A stretch of DNA of 8,434 nucleotides from an uncultured Bacteroidota bacterium (GCA_946479615.1 CAMLGR010000182.1:1-8434), one strand, 5' to 3'; counted from the first letter of the stretch, positions 1-8,289 are shown. The notes: generated by a model from the letters alone, not told the origin. Numbers and translations are program-made.

Positions 1-2
1 GC

Positions 3-680
<678 letters not shown>

Positions 681-935
681 ATGAATTTTGTAGAGATCCT
701 TGGATATGCCGCCGGTGTAGTTACCTGCCTTACGTTTCTGCCCCAGGTAATTAAAACATGGAAGGAAAAATCGGCAAGGGATATTTCCCTGATGATGTTT
801 GTGATTGCAGCGGTGAATGAGACGATGTGGATCGTATATGGTGCGTTGCTGAATAACTGGGTGATCATTCTTACTAATGCCATTGTATTATCAATGTCCC
901 TGATCATGCTTTATTTTAAATTGACTTACAAGTAA
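681..935 (+). CDS. SemiSWEET-type sugar transporter (PQ-loop/MtN3 family)
   Basis: The 84-residue product has the single three-helix bundle of bacterial SemiSWEETs, which dimerise to make a small passive sugar transporter in the inner membrane. Helix 1 carries the PQ motif (FLPQV, residues 19-23). After it comes the family's typical basic/polar turn KSARDISL (30-37). Helix 2 has the substrate-facing Trp in ETMWIVYG (W50) and helix 3 has the paired Asn (N66). This 16-residue spacing equals that of W48/N64 in the Leptospira protein, as I remember it. Length is normal for the family. The ATG follows the GH97 stop codon directly, with no Shine-Dalgarno, so translation is probably coupled and the two genes share a transcript. 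I infer that it takes up, or lets out, the sugar that the GH97 enzyme releases. The substrate itself cannot be read from sequence. Confidence 0.9.
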   Translation: MNFVEILGYAAGVVTCLTFLPQVIKTWKEKSARDISLMMFVIAAVNETMWIVYGALLNNWVIILTNAIVLSMSLIMLYFKLTYK

Positions 936-950
936 CCGACGCGTGTTGTA

Positions 951-2162
951 ATGATCCGGAATATCACATCATTTATAAAACTCAAACCTGCACTGGCTGT
1001 AGGTTTTTTGTTTGCCACTTCCAGCTTATTATTTGCTACCTGGGTGGCAGCCATTCCCGATATCAAAGAGCGGATGAATTTCCGGGATGATGGCTTGGGC
1101 GCTTCTTTATTGTTTTCTCCTTTGGGTGCATTGACAGGAGTGGCCTTATCCACCAGGATATTCAGTAAAGTAGCTGTAGGCAAATGGATGTACTGGGGTT
1201 ATTCAGCCATTTGCATAATGATGATCCTGCAGATCAATTCCGCCAGCCGTGTCATGTTATGGGCGACATTGTATTGTTTTGGATTCATCAGTTTTCTCAA
1301 TGGAGTATCTGCGAATACAACGGTAAGCCGGTTGGAGAAACAATATAACCGCAAACTGATGAGTACCTGTCATGGTATGTATAGCCTGGGTGGATTTGTC
1401 AGCGCGGGATTTGCCGCCTTACTGTTTGCACTGCATATTCCTTCGCGGTGGCAGATTGTGATCGTAGCCACGACCTTGTTGCTGGTATTAAGAGCGAACC
1501 GTCATCATTTACTGGCTCATACAGAGATCATTCATTCGCGATCGGGACTTAAATTTCCTTCTTTATCCATTCTTGGCATCTCTTTTATTTGTATGATGAC
1601 CTTTATGGCCGAAGGATGTGTCGCTGACTGGAGTGCGGTTTATCTGAAAGAAAGTTTGCATTGTGCCAAAGAAGTTGTCAGTCTCGGTTATGCCGCATTT
1701 GCTATTGCGATGACTGTCGGGCGTTTTAATGGAGATACGCTGATCTCGCGGGTAGGAGGAAAGCGCATGGTGATAGGCGGCGCTTTACTGGCTGCATTTG
1801 GTTTCCTGCTGGTAGCGCTGGCTCCTTCCGTGATCGTAGCGATCTTCGGGTATTTATTGGTGGGCTGTGGTTGCTGCTGTATCGTGCCGGTATTATTCAG
1901 CGCTTCTGCTACTATACCTGGCGTGAGCACCGTAGAAGGTTTTGCAATGGTGACAACAGGCGGATTGATCGGTTTCCTTACCGGGCCTTCGGTTATTGGG
2001 TTTATATCAAGACATATTAATTTATCAACGGGTTTTTTGTTATTGGTAATACTGGCTATTACAGCAGCATTTGTAGCCTGGCGGAATAATTTCCTGGGTT
2101 CAAAAGGAAATGAAATAAAATCATTAAAAACGGAAATGCAATACGATGAGCAAATCTATTGA
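951..2162 (+). CDS. MFS permease, YbjJ-like, 12 transmembrane helices
   Basis: The 403-residue product is hydrophobic throughout, with about 12 predicted helices and the usual MFS length. The N-terminus (GFLFATSSLLFATWVAAIPDIKERM written in short as ATWVAAIPDIKERM, about residues 29-42) is typical of the YbjJ group of major facilitator transporters. The second half has the matching motif-A-like loop GRFNGDTLISRVGGKRM (about residues 257-273). Motif A in the first half is degenerate. A cysteine cluster, GCGCCC (C306, C308-C310), sits in a late helix where relatives usually have small residues. The substrate is unknown; YbjJ-like proteins are poorly characterised and sit in mixed contexts. The ATG at 951 is 15 nt after the SemiSWEET stop and precedes helix 1 by a short basic segment, as expected. 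The 3' end overlaps the HAD gene by 17 nt. Confidence 0.87.
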   Translation: MIRNITSFIKLKPALAVGFLFATSSLLFATWVAAIPDIKERMNFRDDGLGASLLFSPLGALTGVALSTRIFSKVAVGKWMYWGYSAICIMMILQINSASRVMLWATLYCFGFISFLNGVSANTTVSRLEKQYNRKLMSTCHGMYSLGGFVSAGFAALLFALHIPSRWQIVIVATTLLLVLRANRHHLLAHTEIIHSRSGLKFPSLSILGISFICMMTFMAEGCVADWSAVYLKESLHCAKEVVSLGYAAFAIAMTVGRFNGDTLISRVGGKRMVIGGALLAAFGFLLVALAPSVIVAIFGYLLVGCGCCCIVPVLFSASATIPGVSTVEGFAMVTTGGLIGFLTGPSVIGFISRHINLSTGFLLLVILAITAAFVAWRNNFLGSKGNEIKSLKTEMQYDEQIY

Positions 2163-2766
2163 CACGATCATTTTTGACCTGGGTGGTGTATTGGTTGACT
2201 GGAACCCGCGTTATGTATTCGATGATAAATATTTTGATACGAAAGAAAAACTGGATCAGTTCTTTGCAGAAGTATGCAGCCTGGATTGGAACGAGGAGCA
2301 GGATGCCGGCCGCTCTATTGTGGAAGCCACGCAGGAGCTGATCAAAAAATACCCGGATTGGGAAAAATCCATCCGCGATTATTATGGCCGCTGGACAGAA
2401 ATGCTGAAAGGCCCGATCGATGGAACGGTGGAAATATTCAGGGAGTTGAAAGAAAGCGGGCGGTATAAGATATACGCATTGACCAACTGGCAAACAGGTC
2501 TATTCGATATCGCACTGGTACGTTATAATTTTCTTCACTGGTTTGATGGAAGGGTAGTAAGCGGCGAAGAAAAGACAAGGAAGCCATTCCCGGAATTTTA
2601 TGAGCGCTTATTGACCCGTTATCATGTAGATCGTTCCAAAGCATTTTTTATCGATGATAATGCGAGGAATGTAAAGGCGGCCGAGGCAATTGGTATCAAA
2701 AGTCATCTTTTCACTACTCCTGCTGAATTGAGAAAGGAACTGGTAGCGCTTGGAGTACTGGAATAA
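2146..2766 (+). CDS. HAD superfamily hydrolase, subfamily IA (YihX-like phosphatase group)
   Basis: The 206-residue product has all four HAD motifs: motif I FDLGGVLVDWN with nucleophile D11, motif II ALTNW with T113, motif III K146 in RKPFPEFY, and motif IV FFIDDNARN with D170/D171. Residues about 20-90 form the small helical cap of subfamily IA. The second Asp of the classic DxD is Gly (DLG), as in the YihX-like branch, which includes glucose-1-phosphate phosphatase. That makes a sugar-phosphate phosphatase attractive beside sugar genes, but the specificity is inference. Other members of this branch act on different small phosphate esters. The protein is soluble and cytoplasmic. Its ATG lies 17 nt inside the MFS gene and it is followed 1 nt later by the RDD gene, so it belongs to the same plus-strand operon. 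Confidence 0.9.
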   Translation: MSKSIDTIIFDLGGVLVDWNPRYVFDDKYFDTKEKLDQFFAEVCSLDWNEEQDAGRSIVEATQELIKKYPDWEKSIRDYYGRWTEMLKGPIDGTVEIFRELKESGRYKIYALTNWQTGLFDIALVRYNFLHWFDGRVVSGEEKTRKPFPEFYERLLTRYHVDRSKAFFIDDNARNVKAAEAIGIKSHLFTTPAELRKELVALGVLE

Positions 2767-2780
2767 AATGCCATATTTTG
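2750..2780 (+). promoter_or_regulatory. Possible weak internal promoter for the RDD gene
   Basis: TATTTTG at 2774-2780 resembles the Bacteroidota -7 box (TAnnTTTG with one base missing). A TTG lies 21 nt upstream at 2750-2752. The box ends 14 nt before the ATG at 2795, a spacing common in this phylum. The match is imperfect and lies in an AT-rich gene junction, so it may be chance. Confidence 0.3.
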
Positions 2781-3283
2781 TACAAACATCTCCTATGTCT
2801 GAATATGCTCCCGATCCACAGGAAACAGAACTCACCGGCGAACTTGAATCATTTGTAAGGCATGAGCCTGCTACTACCGGGCAGCGGTTCCTGAACTGGC
2901 CGATCGATATTTTACTGATGCGGTTCGGTCTTGATTATCTTACCGGCGCTTTGCTGGGATACCTGCTGGCAGCACTGGCGCCGGATTATACACGCGAATT
3001 GATTTATGGTGGTAACCAGTTTGACCTGATCGTCATTGCTTATTTCCTGCTCATCATCGATTACCTGCTTTATTATACCATTTGTGAAAAAGCATTTAAA
3101 GGATATACACTTGGCAAATTGATTACCGGTACACGGGCTATCCGCCAGGATGGAGCCGAACTTACTTTTAAAGATGCATTGTTAAGAAGCCTTTCCCGGA
3201 TGGTTCCCTTCGAACCCTTCAGTGCTTTTGGTGTTCCCTGGCATGATTCGTGGACGAAGACGATGGTGATAAGGTCGAGGTGA
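2768..3283 (+). CDS. RDD family membrane protein
   Basis: The 171-residue product starts with about 35 polar, acidic residues. These are followed by the RDD core: Arg/Asp in QRFLNWPIDILL (R40, D47), a first hydrophobic stretch to about residue 71, and a second around 87-106 with D98. The conserved GYTLGKLITGTRAI (112-125), the re-entrant region LLRSLSRMVPFEPFSAFG and the closing WHDSWTKTMVI are also present. RDD proteins are small inner-membrane proteins of mostly unknown function; a few are linked to ion transport. I start at the ATG that follows the HAD stop by one base, in keeping with the packed operon. The ATG at 2795 is a real alternative because a promoter-like box lies just before it; this would give 162 residues. 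The gene closes the plus-strand string and faces metH part 2. Confidence 0.85.
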   Translation: MPYFVQTSPMSEYAPDPQETELTGELESFVRHEPATTGQRFLNWPIDILLMRFGLDYLTGALLGYLLAALAPDYTRELIYGGNQFDLIVIAYFLLIIDYLLYYTICEKAFKGYTLGKLITGTRAIRQDGAELTFKDALLRSLSRMVPFEPFSAFGVPWHDSWTKTMVIRSR

Positions 3284-3319
3284 GGTTTTTAAAGGAGTTA
3301 AGAGTTTAAGGGTTTAATA

Positions 3320-3386
3320 GTTTAATGGTTCTTATAGCAGCGACTGTTTTTCAATAAGAAAATTTCTGCTGTAAGAACCATTAAAC
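3320..3386. repeat. Long inverted repeat between convergent genes, probable bidirectional terminator (IR1)
   Basis: The arms at 3320-3340 and 3366-3386 are complementary over 20 of 21 positions, with a 25-nt loop. The one odd pair (T3335 with G3371) is a G-U wobble in plus-strand RNA and an A-C mismatch in minus-strand RNA, so the plus-strand form is the better hairpin. Left of the stem the sequence continues as degenerate 8-nt units of the form GTTTAAnn (3302-3328), which allows slipped pairing with 3387-3394. It lies 37 nt after the RDD stop and its right arm ends 13 nt from the metH part 2 stop. There is no clear T-run on either side, so it is not a textbook intrinsic terminator. It fills most of the 116-nt gap; I see no gene there. 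Confidence 0.8.
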
Positions 3387-3399
3387 CTTTAAACATTCC

Positions 3400-6117
3400 T
3401 CACTCCAACACCGTACTCAACCATCTCTCCGTCTCTTCCACAGTCATACCATTTCTTTGCGCATAATCTTCGAGTTGGTCCCTTTGTATTTTACCGAGAC
3501 CAAAGTAATGGCTTTGAGGGTGTGCAATATACCAGCCGCATACAGAGGCAGGAGGATCCATTGCCAGGCTTTCTGTTAATTCGATACCGATGTTATTGGT
3601 AACATCAAGCATAGCAAACAATTTGATCTTTTCTGTATGATCCGGGCAGGCTGGATAGCCGGGCGCCGGGCGAATGCCTTTGTATTCTTCTTTGATCAAA
3701 TCTTCTTTGGATAATTTTTCATCATTCGCATAACCCCAGAATTGTTTCCGGGTTTGCTGGTGAAGGCATTCGGCAAAGGCTTCTACGAAACGATCGGCCA
3801 GTACCTGCACCATTATTTTATTGTATTCATCGAATTCGGCTGCAAACCTCTCCACATGCTTTTTGGCATTATGAATAGTTACGGCGAAAGCGCCGATATG
3901 ATCATCGCCCAAACCTTTCGGGCAAATAAAATCGGCTAATGAGAAGTTAGGTTGCCCTACTGCTTTTTTCAATTGCTGGCGGAGGAATTCGAGATTCACT
4001 TCTCCTTTATGGGTTTGTACAGTAACCGTATCGGCATTATTACTATTGGCAGGCCAGAAACCAATTACGCCATCTGCCTGGAACCATTTTTCTTTCACAA
4101 TGGTAGCCACCATTTTCTTCGCCTCTTCATAGATGCGCGTTGCTTCCGTTCCGAATATTTTATCAGTCAGCACATCCGGGAATCGTCCTGGCATTTCCCA
4201 GGCAATAAAGAAAGGTCCCCAGTCGATATATTCAGCTATGGTTCCGAGGTCGAAATCTTTCAGCACTTTTACACCTTGTACCGCCGGGGTGGTTGTTTTA
4301 TAATTTTTCCAGTCGAAATATTCCTTGGTTACTACTGCTTCTTTATAAGGGATCAGCGATTTCCCTTTTTGCTTACTCAGGAATTGTTTGCGGAGACCCT
4401 CGTATTCCTTGCGGGTTTGATCAAGCAGTGTATCTTTTTGTTCTTTATTCAACAGCGTACTCACGGCTGTTACACTTCTTGATGCATCGAGGATATACAT
4501 GACCCCGTTATCATATTGGGGCGCGATCTTTACGGCCGTATGCATTCTCGATGTTGTAGCGCCACCGATCAGCAGTGGCTGTGTCATATTCCTTCTTTTC
4601 ATTTCATGCGCTACGTGTACCATTTCATCCAGGGAAGGAGTGATCAAACCGCTTAACCCGATAATATCTGCTTTTTCTTTTACTGCCGTGTCCAGTATTT
4701 TATCTGCAGGAACCATGACACCCAGGTCTACGATATCATAGCCATTACAACCCAATACCACGCCTACGATATTTTTACCGATATCATGTACATCGCCTTT
4801 TACCGTAGCGAGTAATATTTTTGGCGCCTGTGCGCCTTCTTCATTGATCGTTCCGGCAGCGAGATGCGCCTGGCGGCGCAATTCTTTTTCCGCCTCGATA
4901 TAAGGAGTAAGAATGGCCACCGATTTTTTCATCACCCTCGCACTTTTTACTACCTGGGGTAAGAACATTTTGCCGGCACCAAACAGATCGCCGACCACGT
5001 TCATGCCATCCATCAATGGTCCTTCGATCACATCGAGTGGCTTGGGATATTTTTCCCGGGCTTCTTCGGTGTCTATATCGATATAATCGGTGATTCCGTT
5101 TACCAATGAATGTTTCAATCTTTCTTCGACCGATGTATTTCTCCAGGCCTCATCTTTAACTATTTCCTTTCCTTTTGCCTTGACGGTTTCGGCAAAGGCG
5201 ATCAGTTTTTCGGTAGCTTCATTATTATCGTTGTTACGGTTGAGGATCACATCCTCGCACATATCGCGTAATGCAGGCTCTATCTCGTCATATACCACCA
5301 TCTGTCCTGCATTGACAATACCCATGTCCATGCCGGCCTTGATCGTATAATATAAAAAGACCGAATGCATGGCTTCGCGTACATGATCATTGCCACGGAA
5401 AGAGAAGGATAAATTACTGACACCTCCGCTTACCCTTGTCAGGGGCATCAGTTGTTTGATCTCGCGGGTAGCTTCTATAAAATCAACTCCATAGTTATTA
5501 TGTTCTTCCAACCCGGTAGCGATAGCAAAGATGTTGGGATCGAAAATGATATCCTGCGGATCAAAGCCAACACGTTCCGTCAATATTTTATAAGCACGAT
5601 GGCAGATCTCCACTTTCCGGTCTTTGGTATCTGCCTGTCCTTTTTCATCGAATGCCATTACGATCACAGACGCCCCATATGCGAGGCAGGTGAATGCCTG
5701 TTCAATAAACTTCTCCTCTCCTTCTTTCATAGAGATAGAGTTCACGATACATTTTCCCTGTACACATTTCAATCCTGCTTCTATGATCTCGAATTTTGAA
5801 GAATCGATCATGATCGGGATACGGGCAATATCGGGTTCGCTTTGTACAAGATTGAGGAAGGTGGTCATTGCCTGTATTCCATCCAGCAAAGCATCATCCA
5901 TATTCACATCCAGCACCTGCGCGCCATTATCTACCTGCTGGCGGGCTACGCTTAGTGCTTCTTCATACTTATTTTCACGAATGAGACGTGCAAATTTTTT
6001 AGAGCCCGTTACATTGGTGCGTTCACCAATGTTGACAAAGTTTGTTTCGGGGCGTACAACAAGGGGCTCCAGCCCGGATAACCTTAAGTAAGGTTTTATT
6101 ACAACAGGTTCGTTCAT
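3400..6117 (-). CDS. metH: Methionine synthase (cobalamin-dependent), folate, cobalamin and activation domains: second half of a split MetH
   Basis: The 905-residue product matches E. coli MetH from the folate domain to the end. The pterin-binding domain (about 24-300) holds [24 protein letters not shown] and [13 protein letters not shown]. The cobalamin cap (about 320-415) includes [20 protein letters not shown]. The cobalamin-binding domain (about 430-555) has the DxHxxG motif D442-V-H444-D-I-G447, where His is the lower axial cobalt ligand, plus LLIGGATTS. The activation domain (about 585-905) has [12 protein letters not shown] from R816, which binds S-adenosylmethionine during reductive reactivation. 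It lacks the homocysteine domain, which the upstream gene supplies. It would move the methyl group from methyltetrahydrofolate to cobalamin and then to homocysteine bound by its partner, in the cytoplasm. The start is the ATG (MNEPVVIKP) overlapping the microprotein stop by one base; the TTG just before it is in frame but unneeded. Confidence 0.96.
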   Translation of the reverse strand: MNEPVVIKPYLRLSGLEPLVVRPETNFVNIGERTNVTGSKKFARLIRENKYEEALSVARQQVDNGAQVLDVNMDDALLDGIQAMTTFLNLVQSEPDIARIPIMIDSSKFEIIEAGLKCVQGKCIVNSISMKEGEEKFIEQAFTCLAYGASVIVMAFDEKGQADTKDRKVEICHRAYKILTERVGFDPQDIIFDPNIFAIATGLEEHNNYGVDFIEATREIKQLMPLTRVSGGVSNLSFSFRGNDHVREAMHSVFLYYTIKAGMDMGIVNAGQMVVYDEIEPALRDMCEDVILNRNNDNNEATEKLIAFAETVKAKGKEIVKDEAWRNTSVEERLKHSLVNGITDYIDIDTEEAREKYPKPLDVIEGPLMDGMNVVGDLFGAGKMFLPQVVKSARVMKKSVAILTPYIEAEKELRRQAHLAAGTINEEGAQAPKILLATVKGDVHDIGKNIVGVVLGCNGYDIVDLGVMVPADKILDTAVKEKADIIGLSGLITPSLDEMVHVAHEMKRRNMTQPLLIGGATTSRMHTAVKIAPQYDNGVMYILDASRSVTAVSTLLNKEQKDTLLDQTRKEYEGLRKQFLSKQKGKSLIPYKEAVVTKEYFDWKNYKTTTPAVQGVKVLKDFDLGTIAEYIDWGPFFIAWEMPGRFPDVLTDKIFGTEATRIYEEAKKMVATIVKEKWFQADGVIGFWPANSNNADTVTVQTHKGEVNLEFLRQQLKKAVGQPNFSLADFICPKGLGDDHIGAFAVTIHNAKKHVERFAAEFDEYNKIMVQVLADRFVEAFAECLHQQTRKQFWGYANDEKLSKEDLIKEEYKGIRPAPGYPACPDHTEKIKLFAMLDVTNNIGIELTESLAMDPPASVCGWYIAHPQSHYFGLGKIQRDQLEDYAQRNGMTVEETERWLSTVLE

Positions 6118-6215
6118 CAATGATTCTTTTTTGTAAACAATCTCCTGACCAGGTAAAAATTGTTGATCACCAGTATACTGATGGATAGTATTAATAATAA
6201 TTTGCTTAATGGCAT
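6117..6215 (-). CDS. Putative 32-aa single-pass membrane microprotein between the metH halves
   Basis: An ATG opens 13 nt after the stop of metH part 1. The frame runs 32 codons to a TGA that shares its last base with the ATG of metH part 2 (TGATG), the usual mark of translational coupling. The product begins MPLSK, then has an uninterrupted hydrophobic run at residues 6-17 ([12 protein letters not shown]) continuing through NNFYLV to residue 23, and ends in a basic tail RRLFTKKNH. This is a normal single helix with a positive cytoplasmic side (N-out, C-in by the positive-inside rule). I recognise no family. It accounts for nearly the whole gap between the metH genes. Against it: the gap is AT-rich, and such DNA can encode hydrophobic strings by chance. 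Whether it touches methionine synthase or cobalamin supply is unknown. Confidence 0.5.
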   Translation of the reverse strand: MPLSKLLLILSISILVINNFYLVRRLFTKKNH

Positions 6216-6228
6216 AATGCTGCTATGA

Positions 6229-7248
6229 TCAGGCCGGTACAGCTTCTTTTTCTACAATGGGAAGCGGTCTGGGCTTAATGTTTTTTACATTCTGGGCAAT
6301 ATGACTGATATGATCGGGCGTAGTGCCGCAGCATCCGCCTACAATATTTACAAATCCTTCTTTTGCCCAATCTTCGAGGAAATGAGCAGTTTGTTCCGGC
6401 GCTTCATCATATTCACCCATAGCGTTTGGCAACCCGGCATTGGGATAAGCTGAAATATAACAAGCCGATATTTGTGATAACTCTTCAATATGCGGGCGCA
6501 TTTCCTTCGCGCCTAATGCACAGTTAAGACCGATACTTAATGGTTTTGCATGCATCACGGATGTATAGAACGCTTCAAGTGTCTGCCCGCTTAATGTACG
6601 GCCCGATGCATCGGTGATCGTTCCGCTGATCATGACCGGCAGTTCAGCTTCTTTGCCACCCGGTGCAGGATGTTGCCTGTAATATTTCTTTATAGCAAAA
6701 ATAGCTGCTTTGGCATTGAGTGTATCGAAGATCGTTTCGATAAGCAGGAGATCAACACCTCCATCGATCAATCCTTTCACCTGTTCGTAATAAGCTTCCA
6801 CCACTTCATCGAATGTTACGGCACGGAAACCGGGATTGTTTACATCCGGTGAAAGAGATAATGTTTTATTGAGCGGGCCGATAGCGCCGGCTACCCAGGC
6901 GGGTTTTCCAAATTCTTTAATGGCTTGTTTGGCGCATTGGGCGGCAGCTACATTCAGTTCGTAGGCCAGCGACTGCATATTATAATCAGCCTGTGCGATC
7001 ACGGTGCTGCTGAAGGTGTTGGTCTCGATGATATCAGCACCAGCTGCCAGGTATTCTTTGTGTATGCCTACGATGATAGAAGGCTGGGTAAGGCATAGCA
7101 GGTCATTATTGCCTTTGAGATCGGAGGGCCAGTCTTTGAAACGTTCGCCACGATAATCTTCTTCGGTCAGTTTATGTCGCTGGATCATGGTACCCATGGC
7201 GCCATCGATAACAAGAATGCGTTTTTCGAGTTCTTTTCTTATGTCCAT
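6229..7248 (-). CDS. metH: Homocysteine S-methyltransferase: first half of a split cobalamin-dependent MetH
   Basis: The 339-residue product matches the N-terminal homocysteine-binding barrel of Met[14 protein letters not shown] near the start, [48 protein letters not shown] and [12 protein letters not shown]. All three zinc ligands are present: C243 in GLNCALG and C306/C307 in [11 protein letters not shown], with the same spacing as C247, C310 and C311 of E. coli MetH. The zinc activates the homocysteine thiol for methylation. The chain stops soon after this domain ([14 protein letters not shown]), where E. coli continues straight into the folate domain, so this is a two-gene methionine synthase. 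The frame is open 65 codons further upstream, but that part is non-coding in character and includes the leader. [11 protein letters not shown] aligns with the known N-terminus. It is first in the operon. Confidence 0.94.
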   Translation of the reverse strand: MDIRKELEKRILVIDGAMGTMIQRHKLTEEDYRGERFKDWPSDLKGNNDLLCLTQPSIIVGIHKEYLAAGADIIETNTFSSTVIAQADYNMQSLAYELNVAAAQCAKQAIKEFGKPAWVAGAIGPLNKTLSLSPDVNNPGFRAVTFDEVVEAYYEQVKGLIDGGVDLLLIETIFDTLNAKAAIFAIKKYYRQHPAPGGKEAELPVMISGTITDASGRTLSGQTLEAFYTSVMHAKPLSIGLNCALGAKEMRPHIEELSQISACYISAYPNAGLPNAMGEYDEAPEQTAHFLEDWAKEGFVNIVGGCCGTTPDHISHIAQNVKNIKPRPLPIVEKEAVPA

Positions 7249-7454
7249 AAAAGCGCTTTTAGAAGTGTTGTTACCTGTTGTGAGCAAGGCTGAACAATAG
7301 TAACAGTGGCGGGAGCTAATTGTTATCAACAGGGCTGTTGAACTAGTAAACGTCTGGAAACCAGTGAGTTTCTTGGCGTTTATTAGTTCTGTTTGACCTC
7401 CTGAGAACATATACCGGGAGGTGCCAGGCCGAACAATAAACAAATCCGCCTATA
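7249..7454 (-). ncRNA. Structured 5' leader of the metH operon, identity unknown
   Basis: From the promoter I expect transcription to start near 7453, leaving a leader of about 205 nt before metH part 1. It holds clear complementary segments. ACCTCC/GGAGGT lies at 7396-7401 and 7417-7422. A 13-nt pair at 7340-7352 and 7377-7389 (12 of 13) encloses GAAAC/GTTTC (7357-7361 and 7368-7372). CAACAG/CTGTTG lies at 7327-7332 and 7335-7340. An 18-nt stretch starting TATTGTTCrGCCT occurs twice on the minus strand (7438-7421 and 7299-7282, 15 of 18 identical). The odd pairs of the 13-nt stem are wobbles on the plus strand, which weakens the case for a minus-strand RNA fold. CCCGCCACTGT (7314-7304, minus) recalls a cobalamin riboswitch core, but the downstream B12 box is absent. 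I see no SAM-I, SAM-II or SAH consensus. Confidence 0.4.
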
Positions 7455-7459
7455 ATGGG

Positions 7460-7490
7460 CAAAGCTACTATAAGTATTATTAATATCAAA
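7460..7490 (-). promoter_or_regulatory. Promoter of the metH operon (Bacteroidota -33/-7 type)
   Basis: On the minus strand TTTG (7490-7487) is followed after exactly 19 nt by TAGCTTTG (7467-7460). This fits the primary sigma factor consensus of Bacteroidota (TTTG and TAnnTTTG) at every defined position. Transcription should begin about 6-8 nt further on, near 7453. It lies between the hairpin that follows recR and the metH leader, so metH is probably transcribed independently of recR. Confidence 0.72.
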
Positions 7491-7502
7491 GCCCTGTTAG
7501 GG

Positions 7503-7664
7503 AATAAGAAACAGAGAAATAAGGAATAAGGAATGAGAAATAAGGAATGAGGAATGAGGAAGTATGTGACTGTGCTTTGAAACATTCTTTCCTTATTGAA
7601 ATAGAATACATTTTTTAGCCTCTCACTTTCTCATTCCTTATTCCTTATTTCTCTGTTTCTTATT
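7503..7664. repeat. Perfect 38-nt inverted repeat with heptad-repeat arms downstream of recR (IR2)
   Basis: The arms at 7503-7540 and 7627-7664 are exactly complementary over 38 nt, enclosing 86 nt. The left arm is almost pure purine. It runs on into a 21-nt tandem duplication (7517-7537 and 7538-7558, 20 of 21 identical), itself built of 7-nt units AATAAGG/AATGAGG. The right arm ends at the base before the recR stop codon, so the hairpin forms immediately after recR and probably ends its transcript. The loop also holds TTTCCTTATT (7588-7597), which can pair with the extra left-hand units. With the leader and promoter it fills the 416-nt gap between recR and metH. I see no ORF worth calling and no target-site duplication at its ends. 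Confidence 0.85.
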
Positions 7665-8285
7665 TTATTTATTAGCTACATAACTCTCCACCGGAAGCCT
7701 GTTCTGAAAACTCCGCGCCAACGTCATTTCATCGGCATATTCGAGCTCGCCGCCAAAGGCGATCCCGCGGGCAATAGTGGTGATACGTAAAGAAGGATTG
7801 TTGAGCTTGCGCTGGATATAATAAATAGTTGTATCTCCCTGTATAGTAGGATTGAGGGCGAAAATGAGTTCTTCTGTTTTTTCCTTTTCAATACGCCCCA
7901 GCAGTGTTTCTATGTTCAATTGGTCAGGACCCACACCATCAAGCGGAGAAATAACACCTCCCAGTACATGGTAAGTGCCATTGAATTGCTGTGTGCTTTC
8001 AATAGCGATCACATCACGGATGTTTTCCACTACGCAGATGATCTCCTGTTTTCTCATGGAATTCGAGCAGACCGAACAGATATCGGCATCTGCCACATTG
8101 AAACAACGCTGGCAGAACCGTATTTCCGAACGCATACGGGCAACGGTCTCGCTGAAATGACTGACATTGGCAGGATCCTGTTTCAATAAGTGCAATACCA
8201 GGCGCAATGCTGTCTTCTTGCCGATCCCCGGCAATTTGGCAAATTCATTTACCGCACTTTCCAGCAATGTAGAGGAGAATTGCAT
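7665..8285 (-). CDS. recR: Recombination mediator protein RecR
   Basis: The 206-residue product is a full-length RecR (201 aa in E. coli). It has an N-terminal helix-hairpin-helix (KLPGIGKKTALRLVLHLL, residues 17-34) and a four-cysteine zinc finger (C58, C61, C70, C73 in CQRC...CSVC). A Toprim domain starts at IICVVENIRDV (E87) and continues through YHVLGGVISPLDGVGPDQL, with the C-terminal Walker-B-like region after it (TTIARGIAFGGELEYADEMTLARS). RecR works with RecO and RecF to load RecA onto SSB-coated gaps during repair. I start at MQFSS because the HhH begins at the usual distance from it and because the promoter box ends only 4 nt before this ATG. An in-frame ATG 24 nt upstream would lie in or before that box. 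It appears monocistronic, with hairpins on both sides. Confidence 0.96.
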   Translation of the reverse strand: MQFSSTLLESAVNEFAKLPGIGKKTALRLVLHLLKQDPANVSHFSETVARMRSEIRFCQRCFNVADADICSVCSNSMRKQEIICVVENIRDVIAIESTQQFNGTYHVLGGVISPLDGVGPDQLNIETLLGRIEKEKTEELIFALNPTIQGDTTIYYIQRKLNNPSLRITTIARGIAFGGELEYADEMTLARSFQNRLPVESYVANK

Positions 8286-8289
8286 GAGG

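Noticed and set aside
6117..6228. Frameshift or sequencing error breaking a single metH gene
   Set aside because: Both halves have clean termini at a domain border, 111 nt of non-homologous sequence lies between them, and two-gene metH is known in this phylum.
7249..7443. In-frame N-terminal extension of metH part 1 (65 codons from a TTG)
   Set aside because: The known MetH N-terminus aligns with the ATG at 7248. The extension shows no MetH-like sequence and covers the predicted transcript start region and leader.
7249..7454. Cobalamin or SAM riboswitch before metH
   Set aside because: Only an 11-nt string (CCCGCCACTGT) resembles the cobalamin core. The B12 box and AATAGGGAA segment are missing, and no S-box consensus is present on either strand.
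7455..7529. Plus-strand 24-codon ORF starting ATGGGCAAAGC and ending in IR2
   Set aside because: Half of it is the translated repeat arm, it lies antisense to the metH promoter, and nothing supports its expression.
7343..7585. Minus-strand ORF of 80 codons rich in Leu/Ile/Phe across the metH promoter and IR2
   Set aside because: Its hydrophobic repeats (SLFLIPYSLFL) are simply the translation of the heptad repeat array, and it runs through the promoter and leader.
7503..7664. Insertion sequence remnant or MITE with terminal inverted repeats
   Set aside because: The arms are low-complexity tandem units, no transposase or target duplication is seen, and the other two inverted repeats in the window have different sequences.
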